From: Pyrinomonadaceae bacterium
GTDB lineage: Bacteria; Acidobacteriota; Blastocatellia; Pyrinomonadales; Pyrinomonadaceae
Direction: 5' to 3'
NCBI GenBank assembly: GCA_013813825.1
Contig: JACCRA010000429.1
Coordinates: forward strand, 1 to 8,748
DNA length: 8,748 nt
Position 1 is the stretch's first letter; every line of letters starts with the position of its first letter. Below the pieces are notes generated by a model. It made no database searches, was not told the DNA's origin, and saw only the letters and a list, made by a program, of their open reading frames with translations. This document shows positions 1 through 5,501 of this stretch, piece by piece. Made by a program: the position numbers and the translations under genes.

Positions 1-65
1 GCTATAAGGTCGCACGCCGTCGGCTCCGCAACTATGAGGCGATGAAGAAAGGCAGCGAGGGATGA
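1..65 (+). CDS. C-terminal tail of an unidentified gene, cut by window edge
   Basis: The frame starting at base 3 is open to a TGA at 63-65 and encodes about 20 very basic residues, beginning YKVARRRLRNYEAM and ending GSEG. The stop overlaps the start codon of the next gene as ATGA, a common sign of translational coupling inside an operon, so this is more likely a real gene end than chance. I do not recognise the family from so short a tail. The small downstream antitoxin/toxin pair suggests it was the leading gene of the same transcript. The rest of the gene lies outside the window. Confidence 0.4.
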   Translation, partial: YKVARRRLRNYEAMKKGSEG

Positions 66-331
66 GCATCACACTCGACAAAATCATTGAAGAAGTTCGG
101 CAGCTTCCGCCGGATGAACAACGACAATTGCGCGAGAAGCTGAATGCCATCGTTCATTCACAGCCTTCGGAGGCTGAGCTTGAAGACGCCTTCGAGCGAG
201 AACTGGCGGCTGAAGGTTTCATCAGCGAAGCCAAGCCGCGGATTACAGACTTCTCGCCATACCGGGATTACAAGCCAATCGAGGTAAGCGGTCAACCCAT
301 CTCAGAGATGATCATCGAGGAGCGCCGCTGA
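62..331 (+). CDS. VapB-like antitoxin of a type II toxin-antitoxin pair
   Basis: Encodes 89 residues. In VapBC pairs the antitoxin neutralises a PIN-domain ribonuclease and usually represses its own promoter. The N-terminal part (about residues 6-30) is a charged helix with the pattern EEVRQLPPDEQRQLREKL, often seen in small antitoxins placed before PIN genes. The C-terminal tail (about 66-89) with KPIEVSGQPISEMIIEERR resembles the toxin-wrapping tail of such antitoxins. No clear DNA-binding fold (ribbon-helix-helix or AbrB) is visible, so autoregulation is not shown. The ATG overlaps the stop of the preceding gene, and an AAAGG about 10 bases upstream can act as ribosome binding site. The stop lies one base before the GTG of the PIN gene, which supports the pairing. 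The family call rests on length, tail and neighbour. Confidence 0.65.
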   Translation: MSITLDKIIEEVRQLPPDEQRQLREKLNAIVHSQPSEAELEDAFERELAAEGFISEAKPRITDFSPYRDYKPIEVSGQPISEMIIEERR

Positions 332-332
332 G

Positions 333-605
333 GTGTCCGTGTACTTCTGCGACTCAAGCGCCGTCGTCAAGAGGTACGTCTCAGAGCAAGGCACCACTTG
401 GCTGACCGGAATCACAGACCCTGCCGCCGGCAACCGCGTGTACGTGGCCGCGATCACCGGCGCTGAAGTAATCGCGGCTCGCGCGCGCAAGCGGCGCGGG
501 CAACATCTTTCGACGAGCGATGCCGCCACCGCCATGACGCGCTTCGGGCATGACTACGCCAATTCATGTTCATATAAGTTTATCTGTCGAGCAGGTACGA
601 ATTGA
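333..605 (+). pseudogene. PIN-domain (VapC-like) toxin, truncated at its 3' end
   Basis: Starts with GTG one base after the antitoxin stop and encodes 90 residues; VapC toxins usually have 130-150. The first strand holds the PIN acid D7 in YFCDSSAVVKRY, and the second acid is E45 in ITGAEVIAAR, followed by a basic helix (RARKRRGQ). Family likeness ends near residue 77 (RFGHDYAN). The last 13 residues read as junk, and the usual RGYDAVQLA-type segment carrying the third metal-binding Asp is missing. Neither other forward frame after base 560 clearly restores it, and from 615 onward the DNA is the opposite-strand peptidase gene. The enzyme would normally cleave RNA with Mg2+; without the third acid it is probably inactive. 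A rearrangement between about 560 and 614 is the simplest explanation. The PIN call for the N-terminal half is firm. Confidence 0.7.
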
Positions 606-614
606 TTTTGCGCT

Positions 615-2600
615 TCATCGAAGAGCGCGAACTTGGCTTGCGACGCCGGAGCATCCGCCGACGTTTGCGTCCGCCGTCAGCGCGCCGTCAATCGCTCGCC
701 GTAACGTCGCAGTATCGTTTAATTGTTTGGCGACCCGCGCTAATTGAAGATAGACAAAGGGCAGTTGATCGGCGCGGCGCGAGGGACTCGCAAGCGCAGC
801 TTCCAGATGCGTCTTCGCTTCTATCCATTTCTTTTGAACAATAAAGACGCGCGCCCAACCGTATTCGAGCATGAAGCGCGCGCCATAAGCGTCCGGCATT
901 CGGACTCCTTCGAGTGCTTGTCTGAACGCTTCGTGCGCCTCATCGAGTTTGCCTTCGGTGCGCTTCCCGTTTGCTTTGGTATATCCGGCGAGTGCCATCG
1001 CTTCGGCACGGTATTCCGACGCCCAATGCAAAACTAAGAAGCGCGCGTCGAGAACGACCGATTGCACAAGGAAACTAACCGGCATCGTGAACTCTGTTCG
1101 CTCACCGCGTATCTCGATTGTTTGCGTTGTCTGCCGACAGTTATCACCTTCCACCTGCACTTCAATAACGGTTTGATAAAAGGGCGGTGGTTGTGTGACG
1201 ACCCCGCTCAAGCTACGTCCTCGTTGTTGCCAAGACAGTTGCCATTCGGGTGCGCCCGTGCGCTCGAACCACTGCGCGTAGAACCAATCCAAATCTCTTC
1301 CCGCGCCGTTCTCGATTGCTTTTAAGAACTCATCCCACGTGACGGGCTGCGAAGCATAGCGTCGCGTGAAGTCACCGAGGGTGCGCCTGAAACGATCACG
1401 ACCGACGGTACGTGAAAGCAGGTCGAAGGCGAGAAAACCTTTGCTGTTGGCGAGCAGGTGAGAGACAGGGCTACCCGGTAAATCAGACAGCCTGTGATCC
1501 ATTCCGGCGGCGGCTTGTTTCAAATACCCGAAGCCACTTTGGTCAGCGGCGTAACCGGGGTAGCCGGTGCGACGGAATGTTTCGGCGGCGCGCTCTCCCT
1601 CAAGCGTTTCGATGACGCGCAATGCGCCGTACTGTGCCATGCCTTCGCCAAGCATATAACTGCCGCGAATGTCCGGCGTCCTAATCAAATTGCCCCACCA
1701 CTGATGACCGATCTCGTGCGCGTAGTAAGCGAGATTGAACTCCTCGTCAAAGGAAGGCGAGTCGGCGAGGATAAATCCGTCAATGCTTGCGCCGCTGAAA
1801 CCTGCTCGTCCCGCCTGCTCCGGCGGAACTTCGACGAGTGCGAATTCGCCATAAGGGTAAGCACCGAACTCTTGCACGAGTAGGTTTAAGATTCGTAAGC
1901 AGCCGTCCATGTAGGTGTTTATGTTCGGGCGCGGGCGCAGCAAGTACGCCGAGACGGGCACAGTCCCACCACGCCGCGTCACGGTGTAGCGTCCAGCCGC
2001 GAAGCCGAAGAAGGTCGGCCGAGCGACCTCAAAACGGAAATCGCCTCGCGCTTCCATTGCGGATGAATTGCGACGGCTGCCGGTTGCAATCACTGTGAAA
2101 CCTTCAGGCGCGGAGAACTGAAGCGTGCCTGTGCCTTGCGCTCTACCGTCGCGTGGATACGGATACCAAGCGGTGTTAAGCCCGCCCGCGAACGAACCTT
2201 CCGCTCCAAGATAAAACACGGTCGAGATGCCTTCACCGCCGGCATACGAGAAGCGTAAGACGATTGATTCACCCGCGGGAAAGGGACGCAGTGGATGAAC
2301 CTCTCTGACGCCACTCTCAACTTTCTCCGTCCGTGCCGTGCCAACGCTTACGTTCGGTGCAATGACTTCGACGCGCAAATCACTCATCATCTCGCTTAAC
2401 AGCAACTTGATCGAGTTCCGGTCGGTAGGTGTTGCGGGCAATCTCACCGTGCCGCTCGCTTCGAGTCGGTGCTTTTCAGGAAAAAGACGAATCGCTAAGT
2501 TGTAATGTGGAGCGTTGTTGATTGAATCAATTTGTTGTGCGGCAAAAGCGTTGAAGGCGAAACAGAGCATTAATCCAGCAATAGACACAGTTTTCCTCAT
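615..2600 (-). CDS. Secreted M1-family (gluzincin) metallopeptidase with TPR-like tail
   Basis: Encodes 661 residues from the ATG at 2600; a GTG at 2609 would add three residues but breaks a neat signal peptide (MRK, hydrophobic stretch 5-16, AFA cleavage near 20). The protein should therefore act in the periplasm or outside. The zinc site is HEIGHQWWG (H295, E296, H299) with the third ligand E319 in GEGMAQY. The gap to that Glu is 19 residues, one more than in classical aminopeptidase N, as in some bacterial M1-like groups. The classical GAMEN exopeptidase motif is not seen; the matching region reads GFSGASIDGF (about 267-276). In the segment that usually reads YxKG there is NSKG, so Asn385 stands where the catalytic Tyr is expected. 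Residues about 540-640 look like TPR-type helical hairpins. Peptidase fold is certain; substrate and full activity are not. The AraC-type regulator lies 63 bp upstream, possibly co-transcribed. Confidence 0.88.
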   Translation of the reverse strand: MRKTVSIAGLMLCFAFNAFAAQQIDSINNAPHYNLAIRLFPEKHRLEASGTVRLPATPTDRNSIKLLLSEMMSDLRVEVIAPNVSVGTARTEKVESGVREVHPLRPFPAGESIVLRFSYAGGEGISTVFYLGAEGSFAGGLNTAWYPYPRDGRAQGTGTLQFSAPEGFTVIATGSRRNSSAMEARGDFRFEVARPTFFGFAAGRYTVTRRGGTVPVSAYLLRPRPNINTYMDGCLRILNLLVQEFGAYPYGEFALVEVPPEQAGRAGFSGASIDGFILADSPSFDEEFNLAYYAHEIGHQWWGNLIRTPDIRGSYMLGEGMAQYGALRVIETLEGERAAETFRRTGYPGYAADQSGFGYLKQAAAGMDHRLSDLPGSPVSHLLANSKGFLAFDLLSRTVGRDRFRRTLGDFTRRYASQPVTWDEFLKAIENGAGRDLDWFYAQWFERTGAPEWQLSWQQRGRSLSGVVTQPPPFYQTVIEVQVEGDNCRQTTQTIEIRGERTEFTMPVSFLVQSVVLDARFLVLHWASEYRAEAMALAGYTKANGKRTEGKLDEAHEAFRQALEGVRMPDAYGARFMLEYGWARVFIVQKKWIEAKTHLEAALASPSRRADQLPFVYLQLARVAKQLNDTATLRRAIDGALTADANVGGCSGVASQVRALR

Positions 2601-2663
2601 GCAAGACACTCTAGCCTGCGAATTCAGCCGGGTCTTGCACTAGCCTTGCGTCTTTGTATTGGT

Positions 2664-3476
2664 TTAGCGCCTCCGGGTGATAGCGCGGTAAACGGCAGGA
2701 GTCATACCCGTAGTCAGCTTGAAGGTGCGCGCAAAGTGGCTTTGGTCGAAAAACCCGGCAGCCAAACTTATCTCGCTGAGTGGAAGGTCAGAAGTGGCGA
2801 TCTTGTGGCAGGCAAATTCAATACGCCGCGCGCGGACATATTCTCCGACACTGCGATGGTAGTAGCGACGGAACTCCCGCGCTAAATGAGTGGAATGCAC
2901 CCCGACCAATTCCGCGACTACGGTAAGCGTCAGATTTTTTGTACATTGTTCGTCGAGAAACTGGCGTGCTTGTTTGAGCCAATGCGGGGGAGTGCGCGAC
3001 GATTCTTTTATAAAGCAACGAGACGCTTCGGCGACGATTTCGAGCACAAGACCTTCGACCATGAGCGAAGAAATTTCATCAATCTCACAAGACTCTTGGT
3101 AGAGCCTCATCGCAAGATGAGCTAACCGTCCGCCGCGAAAATCAGCGGCGCTCTTGAGCGTTCCCGGATGCTCGCACACGCGCTCCAACCATCGAGCGTT
3201 CATCTGAACGTTGAAGCAACGTGTTCCGGTGTGGAAATGGTCGGAATGCGTTTCGTCCGCAGGATGAAAAATAAGTGTTGACAGATGGCAAGAGCGCGTG
3301 CGCTTTCCGTAAACTTCGGTAAAGCTGCCTCCGAGAACAAAGCAAAAATAAGCGCGCTCGTGTGAATGTACGGGAAGTTCGAGGCGCGGAGCATAAACTG
3401 TTTCCGTCAATGTTAGCCCGGCAAGCGAAACGCTTCTTAAAACATCGCCATGTAAGCATCCAGAAAGCCGTTTCAT
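2664..3476 (-). CDS. AraC-family transcriptional regulator with cupin-like sensor domain
   Basis: Encodes 270 residues, a normal length for the family. Residues about 30-92 form a cupin-like sensing domain with His-rich strands (PVHSHERAYF, HPADETHSDHFH). The C-terminal ~100 residues are a double helix-turn-helix: helix set one near 184-205 (LTVVAELVGVHSTHLAREF) and set two near 232-254, ending in the family signature GFFDQSHFARTFK...GMTPAVYR. AraC proteins bind direct repeats near promoters, often responding to a small ligand; the ligand here is unknown. The ATG at 3476 is the only start that leaves the sensor domain whole; the ribosome binding site before it is weak. The gene precedes the M1 peptidase on the same strand with a 63-bp gap, so it may control or share a transcript with it. 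A pair of 33-bp-phased direct repeats lies 57-117 bp upstream of its start. Confidence 0.93.
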   Translation of the reverse strand: MKRLSGCLHGDVLRSVSLAGLTLTETVYAPRLELPVHSHERAYFCFVLGGSFTEVYGKRTRSCHLSTLIFHPADETHSDHFHTGTRCFNVQMNARWLERVCEHPGTLKSAADFRGGRLAHLAMRLYQESCEIDEISSLMVEGLVLEIVAEASRCFIKESSRTPPHWLKQARQFLDEQCTKNLTLTVVAELVGVHSTHLAREFRRYYHRSVGEYVRARRIEFACHKIATSDLPLSEISLAAGFFDQSHFARTFKLTTGMTPAVYRAITRRR

Positions 3477-3532
3477 ACGAATTTATCTGCCAAGTTACGG
3501 TTACACGCATACCACCTTGAAGCAACCCGACG

Positions 3533-3593
3533 ATGGAATTAATAAGCGCGGCACGAGACCAAACAATGGAATTGAATCGCCGCGCACGAGAAC
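3533..3593. promoter_or_regulatory. Two direct repeats 33 bp apart, possible regulator operator
   Basis: ATGGAATT at 3533-3540 and GCACGAGA at 3551-3558 recur in the same order at 3566-3573 and 3584-3591, each offset by exactly 33 bp. By eye about 20 of 28 positions match between the two units. A 33-bp offset is close to three helical turns, putting both units on the same DNA face, and the pair sits upstream of the AraC-type gene. Tandem direct repeats are the usual binding-site form for AraC proteins, so autoregulation is inferred. No promoter hexamers are claimed. Confidence 0.45.
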
Positions 3594-3685
3594 GCTCAAG
3601 CATTCAAGTCTTACGGATGAAAGCAACGCTGTTTCGCGGTCGGCTCGAATGCTTGTTGTGTTGCGCCATCATCGAAACCACAAAT

Positions 3686-3757
3686 TTACAGATACTTTGC
3701 CAATCTGACTTCGGCTAAACCATTGTATCTATATCCAAGTTTTTCGTTGACTCTCTC
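3686..3757 (-). pseudogene. Out-of-frame final exon-like tail of the GNAT gene
   Basis: Reading the minus strand from 3757 in the shifted frame gives ERVNEKLGYRYNG, then LAEVRLAKYL and a TAA at 3686-3688. This is what a GNAT C-terminus should look like. Removing two bases (TA at 3758-3759) joins it in frame to SSSANPAM with the three-residue spacing typical between the AM and NEKLG blocks; a one-base loss is the alternative. The junction abuts a CTCTCTCT run at 3751-3758. Either the gene was recently frameshifted or the read contains an error. The match is by motif recognition, not by alignment. Confidence 0.7.
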
Positions 3758-4596
3758 TACATTGCCGGATTCGCGCTCGAAGACTCGAAGTATTCTACTC
3801 CGTCATCAACCAACCGCTTGAGGTCGCACGCTTTTAAGTATGTTGCGATGCTGCGTCCCCTGTAATCAGGATGAACGGCTGTTCCGAGCATGTTACTTCT
3901 CTCCGCGCTTGTGTAGCCGACATACTCCTCTTTGTTCTTCATTATGGAAACGCGGTCGGGAAAGTTGATGTGTGAGAAGTGTGCCTGCAACTGCTCGATT
4001 GATGTGTCAGGTGCTTCTGTTAAACCCGTCAGCAACCAACCTTCTAGGGCGCGTTTCTGTAGCTCCATAAGTTTATCCATCGGATCATTACCAGCTTCCA
4101 CTTCCCGCTCCAGTGTCGTTACCGTGAAACCTTCGGCAGACAGCTTTTCTCCCAACCCTGTCCACCTCTCGAATGAGAAATCACCTGCGCGCAACGACAT
4201 CCCGCGCATCCGATGAACCTCGATGAAGCCTCTGGAGACGGCGAACACCAAACTTCCGTCCATTCCTTCGAGAAGGCGCGCCTCAAAGTGTCGTCCGCCT
4301 TGCCTTCTTACTTCGGCTTCAATCTCGTTAAGGAGCAGAGTTCCGATGCCTTGTCTTGTATTTCGCGGGTCAACGAGTAGGTTCAATCTAAAATTACTTT
4401 CTTCAAGGTGATATGCTGCAACGTAACCTTTAACATTTTCCTCTTTCCAAATAAGTTTGGTGCAATCCTTTTCCAGACTCTCAACCTGCTGACAAGGCTG
4501 CCATAAAAAGCGGGAAAGATTCAACGGCTCGAAAGTAGTATCACACAGACAAAGCACATCATCATGGTCGCTTTGCTGAAATTGTGAGACTCCCAT
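3757..4596 (-). CDS. Tandem-GNAT N-acetyltransferase, C-terminus lost to a frameshift
   Basis: Encodes 279 residues from the ATG at 4596, which has AGGTGA just before it; a GTG at 4602 is the longer alternative but overlaps that ribosome binding site. GNAT enzymes move an acetyl group from acetyl-CoA to an amine; the substrate here is unknown. Two GNAT units are visible: the first has its acetyl-CoA loop at about 81-85 (LLVDPRNTRQGIGTLLL), the second at about 239-251 (TAVHPDYRGRSIATYLK). In the second the loop reads RGRSIA, Ser where Gly is common. The frame stops right after SSSANPAM, inside the last conserved block, where relatives continue with an (I/V)NEKLGF-like motif. That motif is present immediately downstream in another frame (see next entry). 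The second domain lacks its last strands and may be unstable. No neighbour suggests a pathway. Confidence 0.8.
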   Translation of the reverse strand: MGVSQFQQSDHDDVLCLCDTTFEPLNLSRFLWQPCQQVESLEKDCTKLIWKEENVKGYVAAYHLEESNFRLNLLVDPRNTRQGIGTLLLNEIEAEVRRQGGRHFEARLLEGMDGSLVFAVSRGFIEVHRMRGMSLRAGDFSFERWTGLGEKLSAEGFTVTTLEREVEAGNDPMDKLMELQKRALEGWLLTGLTEAPDTSIEQLQAHFSHINFPDRVSIMKNKEEYVGYTSAERSNMLGTAVHPDYRGRSIATYLKACDLKRLVDDGVEYFESSSANPAM

Positions 4597-4659
4597 GTTC
4601 ACCTAGGTTCCGTTGCGAAGATTAATTACAGACGTGTGAAGGTAGCGTGTGGCTCCAAG

Positions 4660-4770
4660 CTATGCAGCGACCCCGAAGAGTTCAGCGACGACTTCGCCTG
4701 TCCTGCTGCGTCTCTGCCATCTAATCTTTTCACCTGCCCTTTCCTTGTCATCAATATCTCCGACACGCAT
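4660..4770 (-). CDS. Possible 36-residue small protein or gene remnant, unknown
   Basis: An ATG at 4770 opens a 36-residue frame beginning MRVGDIDDKERAGEK and ending AELFGVAA before a TAG at 4660-4662. The frame is also open for some codons upstream (TDADTKLKRIF). The composition, charged and helix-prone with no rare-residue clutter, looks more like protein than noise, and it runs on the same strand as the GNAT gene 63 bp away. There is no convincing ribosome binding site and I do not recognise a family. It could be a remnant of a lost gene, given the decay on both sides. Confidence 0.2.
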   Translation of the reverse strand: MRVGDIDDKERAGEKIRWQRRSRTGEVVAELFGVAA

Positions 4771-4830
4771 GAAAATGCGCTTAAGCTTCGTATCCGCGTC
4801 AGTTTAGGGCGAATTTGCGGTGTCAATCGC

Positions 4831-4850
4831 AGTGGAGTTTAGTGGAGTCT
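4831..4850. repeat. 10-bp tandem duplication
   Basis: AGTGGAGTTT is followed directly by AGTGGAGTCT, nine of ten positions identical, one helical turn apart. It lies between decayed genes. It may be a slippage product; no function is evident. Confidence 0.4.
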
Positions 4851-4896
4851 CCCAGCGCGAAAACATTTTCCATAGCAGTGAACTTTTATTCTTCAT

Positions 4897-5156
4897 TCAA
4901 TTCCCTCGCCCGCGCGCCATCATCTGCTCTTTGCCTCGCACGTAGCCGAACCCGTGGCGATCACCACGTCGTCGGTCAGCAAACCGAACAAGGCTTCCTT
5001 GTTCAGCGCGCCGTATGACCACTCGTAGCGGTGGGTTAATTCCATCATCGCAAACCGGTCTTCCGCCGTCAGGCGCTCGCCGTCCTTCGTCACGAGCGGT
5101 TTGCGGGCGAAGAACGCTGCGGGCAGGATGAGTTGGCTCATCGGTTGAGTTGACAT
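4897..5156 (-). pseudogene. SnoaL-like (NTF2-fold) domain protein, frameshifted and truncated
   Basis: The first frame gives 78 residues from an ATG at 5156, with AAGGAG ten bases before it, so it was once a well-translated gene. Residues about 31-66 (AEDRFAMMELTHRYEWSYGALNKEALFGLLTDDVVI) carry the opening helices of a SnoaL-like fold, which usually spans 120-150 residues and serves as a small-molecule isomerase, cyclase or binding domain. After DDVVI this frame turns to nonsense and stops at 4920-4922. In the frame shifted near 4957 the text continues HGFGYVRGKEQMM, exactly what the family shows after DDVVID, so one base (a missing A of GAC) appears lost. Even so, that frame stops at 4897-4899, leaving fewer than 95 residues. 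Two lesions make this a pseudogene. No partner pathway is visible, though an SDR remnant lies just beyond its start. Confidence 0.72.
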
Positions 5157-5173
5157 CGTTTCGGTGCTCCTTC

Positions 5174-5201
5174 GTCGTGTTTAATTTAGTCGTGTTTGAT
5201 T
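5174..5201. repeat. 15-bp-phased direct repeat in the leader of the SnoaL remnant
   Basis: GTCGTGTTTAATT at 5174-5186 recurs as GTCGTGTTTGATT at 5189-5201, 12 of 13 identical. It lies directly upstream of the AAGGAG ribosome binding site of the minus-strand SnoaL-like gene. It could be an old operator or a local duplication. Confidence 0.35.
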
Positions 5202-5276
5202 GCCCCTGTGATTAACTCTGCCGCGCTTCTCACGAATACTCATTCACCTGTCAACAAAGTGCCTACTATGTGCAGC

Positions 5277-5348
5277 GCACACCAAGAAGCGTATATCACA
5301 GGTCAGTGTATCGCCGTAGATGGCGGTTTTACCGATAAAGGCTTTTGA
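5277..5348 (+). pseudogene. C-terminal remnant of a short-chain dehydrogenase/reductase (SDR)
   Basis: The plus-strand frame ending at TGA 5346-5348 reads AHQEAYITGQCIAVDGGF followed by TDKGF. The block YITGQ-(x)-I-x-VDGGFT is the hallmark end of classical SDR enzymes (NAD(P)H-dependent oxidoreductases with a Rossmann fold of about 250 residues). Upstream of about 5277 the frame no longer resembles the family (no PEEIA-type segment), and there is no room for the cofactor motif TGxxxGIG or the YxxxK active site, because the minus-strand SnoaL-like gene begins at 5156. Only about the last 23 residues survive, so it cannot be an enzyme. It shows that a dehydrogenase gene once ended here and was cut by a deletion or rearrangement. 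Confidence 0.72.
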
Positions 5349-5423
5349 CCTAAGTGTGGCGTCAAAGTTTAAGGAAGTTTGAGTATGGAATATAACAAGC
5401 TGCTTTCGGTATTTAACATTCGG

Positions 5424-5441
5424 TAGGCAATAACGTGCCTA
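5424..5441. promoter_or_regulatory. 18-bp palindrome upstream of msrA, possible operator
   Basis: TAGGCA and TGCCTA face each other across six bases (ATAACG), a perfect two-half-site palindrome about 60 bp before the msrA start. No U-run follows on either strand, so an intrinsic terminator is unlikely; a dimeric regulator site is the better guess. A TTCGGTA direct repeat (5405-5411, 5419-5425) abuts it. Confidence 0.3.
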
Positions 5442-5460
5442 AAAACTTTACGACCGACTT

Positions 5461-5490
5461 GGAGCGTCAACGCTCCGAATCATTTGGAGG
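5461..5490 (+). promoter_or_regulatory. Leader hairpin and ribosome binding site of msrA
   Basis: GGAGCG at 5461-5466 can pair with CGCTCC at 5471-5476 across the loop TCAA. The ribosome binding site GGAGG is at 5486-5490, eleven bases before the ATG at 5502. This decides for the ATG over a TTG at 5484 that overlaps the GGAGG itself. The CTCC half could instead pair weakly with the GGAG of the ribosome binding site, so a competition between two folds is possible but speculative. Confidence 0.4.
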
Positions 5491-5501
5491 GTATTGATAC
5501 T

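Larger units (their letters stand above)
4597..4896. other. Interval with no recognisable complete gene
   Basis: Between the GNAT start and the SnoaL remnant there is no gene I can name. It holds the GNAT ribosome binding site (4597-4606), a short coding-like minus-strand stretch at 4660-4770, and a small tandem duplication at 4831-4850. No clear terminator or promoter pair was seen. Confidence 0.5.

Noticed and set aside
3142..3603. 153-residue minus-strand frame
   Set aside because: It overlaps most of the sensor half of the AraC-type gene in another frame and has shadow-like Arg/Ser/Phe-rich composition.
3533..3718. Plus-strand frame with an 11-residue repeat (MELISAARDQT / MELNRRARERS)
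   Set aside because: The repeat follows from the 33-bp DNA repeat being a multiple of three; the rest of the frame looks random, lacks a ribosome binding site and overlaps the GNAT tail.
4920..4964. C-terminus VVIATGSATCEAKSR as a genuine SnoaL-like protein end
   Set aside because: The neighbouring frame carries the expected family continuation (HGFGYVRGKEQ), so these residues are a frameshift product.
5226..5254. TTGACA-like -35 on the minus strand upstream of the SnoaL remnant
   Set aside because: The bases 16-18 positions downstream (GAGAAG) bear no likeness to a -10 element.
5390..5480. Possible integron attC site beginning TAACAA
   Set aside because: No matching GTTRRRY-type partner box or attC-like paired core could be found, and no integrase is present.
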